From Treponema sp. (GTDB lineage Bacteria; Spirochaetota; Spirochaetia; Treponematales; Breznakiellaceae), in contig WRKT01000014.1 of the NCBI GenBank assembly GCA_009777995.1, forward strand, positions 1 through 53,200: 53,200 nucleotides of DNA, read 5' to 3'. The notes beneath the pieces are model-generated. The model was not told the origin of the DNA, made no database searches, and saw only the letters and a program-made list of their open reading frames with translations. Position 1 is the first letter of the stretch. Each line of letters starts with the position of its first letter. Position numbers and translations under genes: made by a program. This document shows positions 34,303-42,543 of the stretch, piece after piece.

Positions 34303-36546
34303 CTACGCCTTAAAGCGTTTTAAGCGCAAGGCATTTGAAACAACTGAGACAGAGCTCAAACTCATTGCAGCGGCGGCAAGCATTGGGTTCATTAAAGGCC
34401 CGCCAAAGAGATAAAGAATCCCGCCTGCAATAGGGATTCCAAGGGTATTATAAGCAAATGCCCAGAACAGATTCTGTTTTATCGTTCGTATTGTCCTCTT
34501 GCTCAAGTTTATTGCAGTTGGTACATCCATAAGATCACTTCTCATTAGGACAATGTCAGCACTTTCCATTGCAACATCAGTACCACTGCCTATTGCGATG
34601 CCTGTATCAGCCTGAACCAGGGCAGGAGCGTCATTAATACCATCTCCTACCATTGCCACCTTTTTTCCCTCAGCTTGGAGTTTTTTAACTTCACCGGACT
34701 TATCTCCCGGAAGTACCTCAGCAAGCACTCGTTCGATTCCAACCTGTTTTGCAATTGCAGCAGCTGTTTTCTTATTATCTCCTGTAATCATTACAACTTC
34801 AAATCCCATCTCATTTAACTTTGCAATTGCACCCTTACTGCTTGTCTTTACTACATCAGCAACAGCAATTATCCCTATAAGCTTATTATCAACTGCAATA
34901 TACATTGGGGTTTTCCCTTCGCTTGCAAGATCATCAGAATCTTTCTCCATCTCCGAAAGGATTATCCCTCTCTCGTCCATAAGCTTTCGATTCCCTGCAA
35001 TTACAGACTTTCCGTCTATACTAGCTTCAATACCGCGCCCCGTAATTGAATTAAAACTCTCCGATTTAAGCAATGAAAGTCCTCTTTGCTCTGCCATTGA
35101 CACAATGGCCTGCCCCAAAGGATGCTCACTGTTTTTTTCTGCAGATGCAGTTAACTGAAGGAGATAATTATCATCTATTTTGGAAATAATATTTGTTACC
35201 TGTGCTTTACCCTCGGTAATCGTTCCTGTTTTATCAAAAATAATAGTGTTTATTTTATGAGTAGTTTCAAGAGCTTCTCCGCCCTTAATCAGGATGCCGT
35301 TCTCGGCGCCCTTTCCTGTCCCCACCATAATTGCCGTTGGAGTTGCAAGACCAAGCGCACAAGGGCAGGCAATTACGAGCATTGTAATAAAAATTGAAAG
35401 GGAAAATGCTGCATTGCCTGTAGCTAAAAGCCAGGAAAGACCTACAATAGTTGCAATAATACAGACAACGGGGACAAAGACTGCACAAACCTTATCGCCA
35501 AGTGCCGCAATTGGTGCCTTACTGCTCTGCGCATCTTCAACAAGCTTTATAATCTGCGCTAAAGCCGTATCTTCTCCGACCTTATCTGCCCTAAAATTAA
35601 TTATACCTGTAGTATTTATGGTTGCCGCATAAACATGATCGCCCGGTTTTTTATCTACGGGCATACTTTCACCTGTAAGCATGGACTCATTAACTGCAGA
35701 AAGACCTGAAATAACAGTGCCGTCAACAGGAATCTTTCCTCCGGGTTTAACAAGAATGGTATCACCTGCCTTGACATCGTCAATCGGGATTTCCTTTTCT
35801 ATACCATCTACTATAATTATTGCGGTTTTTGGAGCAAGGCCCATCAGTTTCTTTATAGCTTCTCCTGTCTTTCCTTTGGATACAACTTCCAGGGTTTTTC
35901 CAAGGAGGATAAGAGCGAAGATTACCCCTGCTGTTTCAAAGTATAAAAGATCCACTGCACTATGATCACCTGCTGCAATCTTCCATGTATTATAGAAAGA
36001 ATAAATAATTGCAGATGATGTTCCAATAGCAATAAGAGAATCCATATTTGGACTACGCCTTATAAGGGCCATAAAGCCTATGGTATAGAATTTATATCCA
36101 ACCACAACAATAGGAGTTGTTAGAATAATTTGAATAATGGCAAAGTTAAGCGGATAATCCATCATATAATGATGAATAGCCGTCCAAAATGGGAGCCACG
36201 GTAACGGCACCATTGGCGCCATTGTTATGTAAAAAAGGGGTAGTGCAAAGATAATTGCAATTAGGGTCTTAATTTTCCATGTTCTAATTTCTTTTTGCTT
36301 ATATGCCCAATTATCATCGGCCTTACCCGCTTTTTTCTCGGCAAGTACCTTATAACCTGCATTTTCAATTGCTTCTTTTATAAGGGGAAGGGCAATAATC
36401 TGATGGTCAAAGCTAAAACTGGCTCTCTCTGTAGCAAGATTCACCGATATAGAACTGACACCATTTAGTTTCTTCAATGTCCTCTCTACACGGGCAGAGC
36501 AAGCTGCACAGGTCATCCCGCCTATATTTAAGGTTTCAGTCTTCAT
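34303..36546 (-). CDS. copA: Cu(I)-exporting P1B-type ATPase CopA
   Basis: A 747-residue copper pump. One HMA domain with C13-A-A-C16 ([12 protein letters not shown]) is followed by the eight-helix P1B core. The metal-channel motif is [13 protein letters not shown] (CPC near residue 393), the phosphorylated Asp is in DKTGT (about 437), and TGES, HP (SEHPLGQAI) and [10 protein letters not shown] are present. The CPC plus ALGLATP context and late-helix [26 protein letters not shown] match the copper subgroup (P1B-1). It lies 9 bp after the zinc-type ATPase and 23 bp before metF. Confidence 0.94.
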   Translation of the reverse strand: MKTETLNIGGMTCAACSARVERTLKKLNGVSSISVNLATERASFSFDHQIIALPLIKEAIENAGYKVLAEKKAGKADDNWAYKQKEIRTWKIKTLIAIIFALPLFYITMAPMVPLPWLPFWTAIHHYMMDYPLNFAIIQIILTTPIVVVGYKFYTIGFMALIRRSPNMDSLIAIGTSSAIIYSFYNTWKIAAGDHSAVDLLYFETAGVIFALILLGKTLEVVSKGKTGEAIKKLMGLAPKTAIIIVDGIEKEIPIDDVKAGDTILVKPGGKIPVDGTVISGLSAVNESMLTGESMPVDKKPGDHVYAATINTTGIINFRADKVGEDTALAQIIKLVEDAQSSKAPIAALGDKVCAVFVPVVCIIATIVGLSWLLATGNAAFSLSIFITMLVIACPCALGLATPTAIMVGTGKGAENGILIKGGEALETTHKINTIIFDKTGTITEGKAQVTNIISKIDDNYLLQLTASAEKNSEHPLGQAIVSMAEQRGLSLLKSESFNSITGRGIEASIDGKSVIAGNRKLMDERGIILSEMEKDSDDLASEGKTPMYIAVDNKLIGIIAVADVVKTSSKGAIAKLNEMGFEVVMITGDNKKTAAAIAKQVGIERVLAEVLPGDKSGEVKKLQAEGKKVAMVGDGINDAPALVQADTGIAIGSGTDVAMESADIVLMRSDLMDVPTAINLSKRTIRTIKQNLFWAFAYNTLGIPIAGGILYLFGGPLMNPMLAAAAMSLSSVSVVSNALRLKRFKA

Positions 36547-36555
36547 GAAATTCCA

Positions 36556-38679
36556 TTATATCTTTAAAATGCGCCAGGTGTTAAGTACTGCAAGAAGTGA
36601 TACACCCACATCTGCAAAAATAGCTTCCCAGATAGATGCTACACCCATTGAACCTAAAACCAAAAAGAGAAATTGCACGCCAAGTGCGAAAATAATATTC
36701 TGCCAAATTATTTTCTTTGTATAGCGGGCAACCTTAACTGCATCTATTAGCTTTGAAGGCTCATCTGTCATTAGAACTACATCAGCGGCCTCAATTGCTG
36801 CATCCGATCCAAGTGCACCCATGGCAATACCTACATCAGCAAGTGCAAGCACAGGTGCATCGTTAATCCCGTCACCGACAAAGGCGAGCGATTTCCTTGC
36901 CTGCCTTTGGCTTCTAAGCGCATCCAGCTTCTCTACCTTATCCTGGGGAAGCAGACTTGAGTATACTTCATCAATTTTAAGCTCGGCTGCAACAGCATTG
37001 GCTACTTCAGAGCTGTCTCCTGTCAGCATTACGGTTTTTCTTACCCCCAGGCCTTTCATTGCCGAGATTGCATTCTTTGAGTCATTCTTTATTTCATCAG
37101 AAATTAAGATACAGCCTGCATACTTATTATCCAGGGCAATATAAACCTTTGTGCCAAAATCATCGCTTTCTTTAAAGCTGATATTCTTTATCTTCATCAG
37201 CTTTTCATTGCCTGCTAAAATTGTTTGCCCCATTGAATTAACGCTGACCCCGTGCCCTGCAATCTCAGTATATGCAGAAAGTGAATCCTTATTAACTTCC
37301 CTTTCGTTTCTTTCTCCATATTCATCGAGAATGGACAGGGCTATTGGATGATTTGAAAAAGCTTCCGCATAGGCAGCTGCTTCAAGAACCTGCTCCTCCC
37401 GGAAACCGGGCTCATTCTTTATCCCCGTAACCTTAAAAACACCCTTAGTCAGAGTTCCTGTTTTATCAAATACAATTATGTCCATATCTGCCAGTGCTTC
37501 AAGGAAATTGCCTCCCTTTACAAGGACGCCTTTTTTTGATGCCGAACCTATACCGCCAAAAAAGCCAAGGGGAATTGACATTACTAGGGCACAGGGACAT
37601 GCAATAATGAGTAATACCAAACTGCGGTATACCCAGTCTGCCCATAGACCTCCGAAGAATAAAGGCGGAACAGTAGCAATAAGCAGAGCTAATGCCATTA
37701 CGACAGGTGTATAGTATCTTGCAAACTTAGTAATGAAGGTTTCGACCTTTGCCTTTCTTGAGGCTGCATTTTCAACAAGATCAATAATTTTTGAAACTGT
37801 TGACTCACCAAAGGTCTTTGTTACTTCAATGGTCAATAAGCCATTTTGATTTACCGAGCCTGAGAGTACTTGGTCTCCTTTCCCGGCCTTTCTCGGAATA
37901 GATTCCCCGGTTAATGCAGCCATGTTTAGCATTGCCTCCCCTTCAACTACAATGCCGTCAAGGGGAATTTTTTCTCCCGGTTTAATCAAAATGATGTCAC
38001 CGATTTTAACGCTCTGCGGATCAACCTTCTTATATTCGTTTATGCTTAAATTGATAAGTAAATTTGCATAATCGGGGCGTATATCCATAAGTTCTGATAT
38101 ATTCTTTTTGGACTTGGCAACAGCCATTTCCTGAAAGAATTCCCCTATCATATAAAAAACCATTACTGCTGTTGCACCCGAGTACTCGCCAATACCTATA
38201 GCACCAAGGGTGGCAACACCCATGAGGAAATTCTCGTCAAATATCTGCCCCTTTAGAATATTTCTTATCATTCGTACAAGCACCTTCGTGCCTACCAAGA
38301 AATAACTCACGGCAAAAAGGCCTATCGCAATATACTCACTCAAAGCAAAGCTAAAGGCATGCTCAAATATCATGCCTATGACAAAAAGGCTGCTACCTAT
38401 TATTAACCAGGCTGCTTTTGACTTACCCGTCTTGGCAGATATCTCACCCTTATCATCCCGCTTTTCAAGGACAGATACATCGGGTTCATACTTATGGACA
38501 ATTTTCGACACTGCCTGGTATATATCACCTGAAAACTCTTCTCCTACATCAAATTTCAGGGTGGTATTGATCAAATTAAGAGATACATCCGATATACCTT
38601 CAATTTTTTTTATGTTTCTTTCTATTTTTGCGGCACAATTCGCGCATTCAAGTCCTTCTAAGGTATAAACTCTGATCAT
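36556..38679 (-). CDS. Zn/Cd/Pb-exporting P1B-type ATPase (ZntA/CadA-like)
   Basis: A 707-residue pump. The HMA-like N-terminus carries C12-A-N-C15 (LECANCAAKIERN). The core has ACPCALVMSIPLGFFGGIG (CPC near 361), DKTGTLTKGVFKV (Asp near 405), SNHPIALSI and [20 protein letters not shown]. 'CPCALVxSxP' and the end motif FADVGVSLLAVLNTWRIL are typical of the zinc/cadmium/lead P1B-2 group, unlike the copper pump next to it. It is the second gene after the ArsR-type repressor (11 bp gap), the standard cad/znt arrangement. Confidence 0.93.
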   Translation of the reverse strand: MIRVYTLEGLECANCAAKIERNIKKIEGISDVSLNLINTTLKFDVGEEFSGDIYQAVSKIVHKYEPDVSVLEKRDDKGEISAKTGKSKAAWLIIGSSLFVIGMIFEHAFSFALSEYIAIGLFAVSYFLVGTKVLVRMIRNILKGQIFDENFLMGVATLGAIGIGEYSGATAVMVFYMIGEFFQEMAVAKSKKNISELMDIRPDYANLLINLSINEYKKVDPQSVKIGDIILIKPGEKIPLDGIVVEGEAMLNMAALTGESIPRKAGKGDQVLSGSVNQNGLLTIEVTKTFGESTVSKIIDLVENAASRKAKVETFITKFARYYTPVVMALALLIATVPPLFFGGLWADWVYRSLVLLIIACPCALVMSIPLGFFGGIGSASKKGVLVKGGNFLEALADMDIIVFDKTGTLTKGVFKVTGIKNEPGFREEQVLEAAAYAEAFSNHPIALSILDEYGERNEREVNKDSLSAYTEIAGHGVSVNSMGQTILAGNEKLMKIKNISFKESDDFGTKVYIALDNKYAGCILISDEIKNDSKNAISAMKGLGVRKTVMLTGDSSEVANAVAAELKIDEVYSSLLPQDKVEKLDALRSQRQARKSLAFVGDGINDAPVLALADVGIAMGALGSDAAIEAADVVLMTDEPSKLIDAVKVARYTKKIIWQNIIFALGVQFLFLVLGSMGVASIWEAIFADVGVSLLAVLNTWRILKI

Positions 38680-38690
38680 TCTATGCTCCT

Positions 38691-39047
38691 TTATTCATGA
38701 ATATGCTCAAATCCCATTTCAAAGATGTCTTTTACATGGCTGTCTGCGGGGGAATAATAGACTTCCTTCCCTTGTTTCCTGAATTTTACAAGATTAGCAA
38801 GGCGCAGGGCTCTAAGCTGATGCGATATAGCCGATTTTGTCATTCCAAGAAGGACTGCAATATCACAAACACACATTTCTTCCCTGCAAAGCGCCCAAAG
38901 AATGCGAATTCGTGTACTGTCAGAGAACATCTTATAAAGGTCAGCAAGGTCATAGAACTCTTCTTCCCTTGGCATAACATTACGAACCTTACTCACCACT
39001 TCCTCATGGATTACATCACAGTCACATTCCAGCTTTTCTTTCTTCAT
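38691..39047 (-). CDS. ArsR/SmtB-family metal-responsive repressor with two metal sites
   Basis: A 118-residue winged-helix repressor. The HTH is TKSAISHQLRALRLANLVKF. Two metal-site patterns coexist. The alpha-3N (CadC-type, soft metal) set is C8, C10, C59 and C61. The alpha-5 (SmtB-type, zinc) set is D102-x-H104, H115 and E118, with exactly the spacing of SmtB (2, 11, 3). It should release its operator on Cd, Pb or Zn and derepress the pump genes behind it. A GAGGAG lies only 2 nt before the ATG, unusually close. It heads the six-gene array. Confidence 0.93.
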   Translation of the reverse strand: MKKEKLECDCDVIHEEVVSKVRNVMPREEEFYDLADLYKMFSDSTRIRILWALCREEMCVCDIAVLLGMTKSAISHQLRALRLANLVKFRKQGKEVYYSPADSHVKDIFEMGFEHIHE

Positions 39048-39057
39048 AACTCCTCAC

Positions 39058-39077
39058 AGTTGAGCAACTGTTCAACT
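39058..39077. promoter_or_regulatory. SmtB/ArsR-type operator palindrome
   Basis: A 9-2-9 inverted repeat, AGTTGAGCA-AC-TGTTCAACT, with a single mismatch. Its core TGAACA/TGCTCA fits the known SmtB/CadC operator form (TGAACA..TGTTCA). It lies just downstream of the -10 of the arsR promoter and covers the start site, so a bound repressor dimer would block transcription. Confidence 0.78.
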
Positions 39078-39079
39078 AT

Positions 39080-39108
39080 AATATACTACCATAAATGATT
39101 AATGTCAA
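39080..39108 (-). promoter_or_regulatory. Promoter of the arsR-ATPase-metF/H array
   Basis: Perfect -35 TTGACA (39103-39108), 17-nt spacer, TATATT (39080-39085), minus strand. Predicted start is near 39073, inside the operator; the leader is about 26 nt. It is the strongest promoter candidate of the array. Confidence 0.75.
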
Positions 39109-39123
39109 TAGAAAAATAAAAAT

Positions 39124-40209
39124 TTATTTGATAGTTCCGCCGCCCACGACAATATCATCATCATAGAGCACTGCCGCCTGTCCCTTGGTTATTGCCCTCT
39201 GGCCCTCGTCAAACTCGATGTCGACAGTACTCTCCGATGTCTGTATTGCAGTGGCCCATTGCTCATTTTGATTATACCTTATTTTAACTTTAACTCGTAT
39301 CGGGCTTCTAATTTCCTGCAGGGATATCAGGTTAAAATCCCTTATCTTTAAAGATCTGTTAAACAGATCCTTGTCTTCACAGAGGGTTACCGTATTATTT
39401 TCTAGATTCTTTGAATGAACATACATGGGCTTATTTAAAGACAGATCAATCCCCCTCCTCTGTCCTATTGTATAGCGGATAATTCCTTTATGCCTTCCAA
39501 GTATATTACCTTGCAGGTCAATAAAGTCGCCGCAGGGGAAGGAGGTGCAGGTAAACCTTTCAATAAAATCTGCATACTTTCCCTTGGGAACAAAGCAAAT
39601 ATCCTGACTTTCTTCCTTATCAGCATTATTAAACCTATTATTTTTTGCTATCTCCCTTACCTGTAATTTTGTTAAAGCCCCAAGAGGGAAAATTGTATTG
39701 GCCAATTGCTCTTGGGTCATGTTATAGAGTACATAGCTCTGGTCTTTTCCATTATCAAGGGCCTTTTTCAAAAGATAACGGCCTGTTTCTTCATTATACG
39801 TAATCTGCGCATAATGACCTGTTGCAATATAATCAATGCCAAGCTGCAGGGCTCTAAATTTTAACTTTTCGAATTTAATATATTTATTGCAGTCTATACA
39901 CGGATTCGGAGTAGCACCGCTAATATAGATATCTGCAAAGCGCTTCATTACATAATTTCTAAAATCTTCAGTAAAGTCATTTATATAATGAGGAATATCC
40001 ATTGAAGATGCAGTATTAAGTGCCGCACTTGCATCAAGAAGGGAACAGCAGCTCCTCTGCCCGGTCTCCCCAATATCAGCATTTTCAAAGAGTTTCATGG
40101 TAATGCCGATGCAATCAAAACCCTGCTGCTTCATTAAGAAAGCAGCGACAGAGCTATCTACGCCGCCGCTCATTGCGATTAATGCTTTTTTGTTAAGGTT
40201 TATTTCCAT
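39124..40209 (-). CDS. mnmA: tRNA-specific 2-thiouridylase MnmA
   Basis: A 361-residue enzyme making 2-thiouridine at the wobble position of tRNA(Lys, Glu, Gln). The PP-loop SGGVDSS is at 14-20. The catalytic cysteines are C104 (NPCIDC) and C205 (DICFVPKGKYADF), and TGHYAQI and YTIGQRRGIDL are family motifs. The length is typical. It follows the DUF362 gene by 10 bp on the same strand and ends before the arsR promoter region. The sulfur donor route is not visible here. Confidence 0.95.
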   Translation of the reverse strand: MEINLNKKALIAMSGGVDSSVAAFLMKQQGFDCIGITMKLFENADIGETGQRSCCSLLDASAALNTASSMDIPHYINDFTEDFRNYVMKRFADIYISGATPNPCIDCNKYIKFEKLKFRALQLGIDYIATGHYAQITYNEETGRYLLKKALDNGKDQSYVLYNMTQEQLANTIFPLGALTKLQVREIAKNNRFNNADKEESQDICFVPKGKYADFIERFTCTSFPCGDFIDLQGNILGRHKGIIRYTIGQRRGIDLSLNKPMYVHSKNLENNTVTLCEDKDLFNRSLKIRDFNLISLQEIRSPIRVKVKIRYNQNEQWATAIQTSESTVDIEFDEGQRAITKGQAAVLYDDDIVVGGGTIK

Positions 40210-40219
40210 AGCTAAAGGG

Positions 40220-41332
40220 CTATCGACTGAGCTCTTCTCTTAAAAAAGTCAAAACATCCATTCCCGTTGGCGGACAGCCGGGGCAAAAATGGTCAAATTC
40301 CTCGGTACACTGCCCTACTCCAAGCCTATCCTTAACACCTCTAAATTCCTGGCCTATACTAATCCTTCCAAGGTCTTCCCTTTCTGTTCTTCCGAGGCGG
40401 GAAAGAGCAAATACAAGACTTGAATAACAGGCACTGCATGCGCCTTCTTCATGAATAAAGCCTGAAAGAAGTTTAACCTTCCTGGAAGACTTAAGAGAAT
40501 AGGGAACATGATTATCATCATCTCGAAGCAGTGCATCCGAGCATTTATTGAGTTCAATGACCACAGGCGGGCCTTTTGAGCCAACGCCCAATTTCTCAGC
40601 GAGGCTTATATAGGGAATTTCTATTGCGTCATATCCCATAAGATCGGCGGCCCAGGCATCACATAGGACCGGGTCCCTTGCAGCGAAAAGACGATGGCCA
40701 AAAACCGGGTTTCCTCCCTCTTCAAAATCAAGGTCCCCGCAAATTCCGTCAACAATAATAAAATCACTTCTAATAGCCGTGTTCAAATGGGCTATGGGCT
40801 TGTCCAAGCCAAGGCTGTGGAAGCGGCGCTTCTCATTATTGCTTATAAGACCCTTATTGTTTTTAAGGGCGCAGGTAAGAAGGGTTTGGCAATGTCCCTT
40901 AAACACAGGGAGATTTATCATAAAATCAAGATCAAGGGCACTTTGGCATATCTCTATATCAAGACCCTTACAATCTATGGTTTGGTACTCGTCTTTCTGG
41001 GTATCTATCAGCTCAATACCGAGCTTTTTTGCAAGGGAAGTATAACCGCAGGCCGAGAAGGCCTTTGCAGTTGAATCTCCCACCCATGAACCTTCGAGAA
41101 TAACGATATTATCAAACCCGTTCTTTTTTAGATAATTGATAATTCCATGGGCAATTTCAGGGTGGGTTGTTGCACCCTCCAAAGCAGGTCTTGATACTAC
41201 AAGATTAGGCTTAAGGCCTATACGTTTTTTACGGTCACCTATAAGATCAGAGAGCCCTGCGGCTTCCGCAATCTTCTCTGCCATTTTTACAGGGTCGTAC
41301 CCGTAAATCAGCAGGATTTCGTTCTTTTCCAT
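40220..41332 (-). CDS. DUF362-family protein
   Basis: A 370-residue protein of the DUF362 family. Characteristic stretches are KKRIGLKPNLVVSRPALEGATTHPEI, NIVILEGSWVGDST and MINLPVFKGHCQTLLTCALKNNKGLI. A Cys-rich C-terminal tail (EGACSACYSSLVF and CTEEFDHFCPGCPPTG) could bind iron-sulfur or zinc, but it is shorter than the ferredoxin-like tails seen in some members. Function is unestablished. No Shine-Dalgarno precedes the ATG. It is likely cotranscribed with mnmA. Confidence 0.86.
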   Translation of the reverse strand: MEKNEILLIYGYDPVKMAEKIAEAAGLSDLIGDRKKRIGLKPNLVVSRPALEGATTHPEIAHGIINYLKKNGFDNIVILEGSWVGDSTAKAFSACGYTSLAKKLGIELIDTQKDEYQTIDCKGLDIEICQSALDLDFMINLPVFKGHCQTLLTCALKNNKGLISNNEKRRFHSLGLDKPIAHLNTAIRSDFIIVDGICGDLDFEEGGNPVFGHRLFAARDPVLCDAWAADLMGYDAIEIPYISLAEKLGVGSKGPPVVIELNKCSDALLRDDDNHVPYSLKSSRKVKLLSGFIHEEGACSACYSSLVFALSRLGRTEREDLGRISIGQEFRGVKDRLGVGQCTEEFDHFCPGCPPTGMDVLTFLREELSR

Positions 41333-41356
41333 TGTGTGTTTCGATTCCTAATGAAA

Positions 41357-41385
41357 AGTTTATACGAAAAATAAAGACTTATCAA
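41357..41385 (-). promoter_or_regulatory. Candidate promoter for DUF362-mnmA
   Basis: On the minus strand: TTGATA (41380-41385), 17-nt spacer, TAAACT (41357-41362). Predicted start is near 41350 with an 18-nt leader that lacks a Shine-Dalgarno. Confidence 0.4.
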
Positions 41386-41404
41386 CATTATTTTTCCAAT
41401 ATAC

Positions 41405-41434
41405 TTGACTATGGTTTTTTATTCATTGTATGAC
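41405..41434 (+). promoter_or_regulatory. Candidate promoter for the GH18-like lipoprotein, start on the ATG
   Basis: TTGACT at 41405-41410, then GTATGA (41428-41433, 17-nt spacer) or TATGAC (41429-41434). Predicted start falls at 41440-41441, the ATG. A TATACT at 41400-41405 is an alternative -10 for an upstream promoter, but its -35 is poor. Confidence 0.35.
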
Positions 41435-41440
41435 GGATAT

Positions 41441-42508
41441 ATGAAATTTGTCTTTATTTTTCAATTTGGTATTTTCTTTTTACTTGTATACAGTCTTTTT
41501 TTGATAATGGGATGTGCATCACCTCCGCCTCAGGACCCTAACGAAGAAATTATAGCCGAAGAACCGCCGCCGGAAGAACCTCCGATGATTGAGCTCAATT
41601 TACCTGATGCAAGGGATGACCTTCCTGTCACTTCTTTCAGGGAAGTCTGGGCATATCTTGTTGCAGGAAGGGAGTCCGCCCTTGATATAAGACTTCCAAT
41701 TTCTGACCTTGCCTATTTTGGTGCGGATGTAAATATTTACGGCCAGCTTATAGGTGTTCCCGCCTTTAGAAATATTGCACATTTCCCCGGGAGAAAGCAT
41801 CTGGTTATAGCCTGCACAGGCCAGGCAATTTCTTACTTTGTCCTTCTTGAAGGAAGGCCCGAAAGACAGGCCCTGATTTCAGCAATTCTTGAAGCGGCAA
41901 TTCCATACGACGGGCTTCAAATTAACTTTGAAAGTGTCCCTGCAAGAAGCGGGGAAGCCTACCTCTCCTTTCTTAGGGAACTTAAGGAAGGGCTTGGGGG
42001 CAGGATGCTTTCTGTGGCAATTGCTTCAAGAACCAGAACCCTGCAGAATGATGTCTACGATTACGGGCGGGTACTGCCCATCGTGGATCGTATGCTGGTT
42101 ATGGCCTACGATGAGCATTGGTCAACAAGTGCTCCAGGCCCCATTGCCTCCATGGGCTGGAGTCAAAGGGTCGCAAGATATGCTCTTGATACAATCGGGG
42201 AAGGGAAGCTAATAATGGGCCTGCCATTTTACGGGAGAAGGTGGGGGAATATTACACCTAATATGGCCTTTATCCATTCGGGCATAGAGGGTATTAAAAA
42301 TGAGCAGAATATCACCGAAATTGAGCGACTGGAGGGTGTTCCTAACTTTGTCTATGAAGTACCTGTCAGGATGACAGTATTTTACGAGGATGAATATTCA
42401 CTTTCTGTAAGACTTGAAATGTATAAAAGGATGGGCGTGAATGCCGTAGGCTTCTGGCGCCTTGGGCAGGAGACCTTGGCCTTCTGGCCTCATATTGCCC
42501 TGGATTAG
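41441..42508 (+). CDS. GH18-like (YaaH-type) lipoprotein
   Basis: A 355-residue lipoprotein: signal segment MKFVFIFQFGIFFLLVYSLF with lipobox IMGC (C25), then a Pro/Glu-rich linker (DPNEEIIAEEPPPEEPP) and a GH18 TIM barrel. Barrel landmarks are DGLQINFES (active-site strand), LSVAIASRT, RMLVMAYDEHWS and GLPFYGRRW. In the DGxDxDxE motif the general-acid glutamate and the first Asp remain, but the other two acids are Gln and Asn. That may weaken or change activity; related germination proteins often read DGxNxDxE. An upstream TTG at 41405 keeps the frame open; the ATG at 41441 gives the cleanest signal peptide. It is probably a peptidoglycan-active or glycan-binding surface protein. Confidence 0.82.
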   Translation: MKFVFIFQFGIFFLLVYSLFLIMGCASPPPQDPNEEIIAEEPPPEEPPMIELNLPDARDDLPVTSFREVWAYLVAGRESALDIRLPISDLAYFGADVNIYGQLIGVPAFRNIAHFPGRKHLVIACTGQAISYFVLLEGRPERQALISAILEAAIPYDGLQINFESVPARSGEAYLSFLRELKEGLGGRMLSVAIASRTRTLQNDVYDYGRVLPIVDRMLVMAYDEHWSTSAPGPIASMGWSQRVARYALDTIGEGKLIMGLPFYGRRWGNITPNMAFIHSGIEGIKNEQNITEIERLEGVPNFVYEVPVRMTVFYEDEYSLSVRLEMYKRMGVNAVGFWRLGQETLAFWPHIALD

Positions 42509-42533
42509 CCGGCTCCCGTGCCCGGAAGCCGGC
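42508..42533. terminator. Hairpin between convergent GH18-like and MCP genes
   Basis: GCCGGCT (42508-42514) pairs with AGCCGGC (42527-42533), a 7-bp GC-only-but-one stem with a 12-nt loop, starting at the last base of the stop codon. No T-run follows on either strand, so it may be an mRNA end-protecting structure as much as a terminator. Confidence 0.45.
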
Positions 42534-42543
42534 CTACAAGGAC

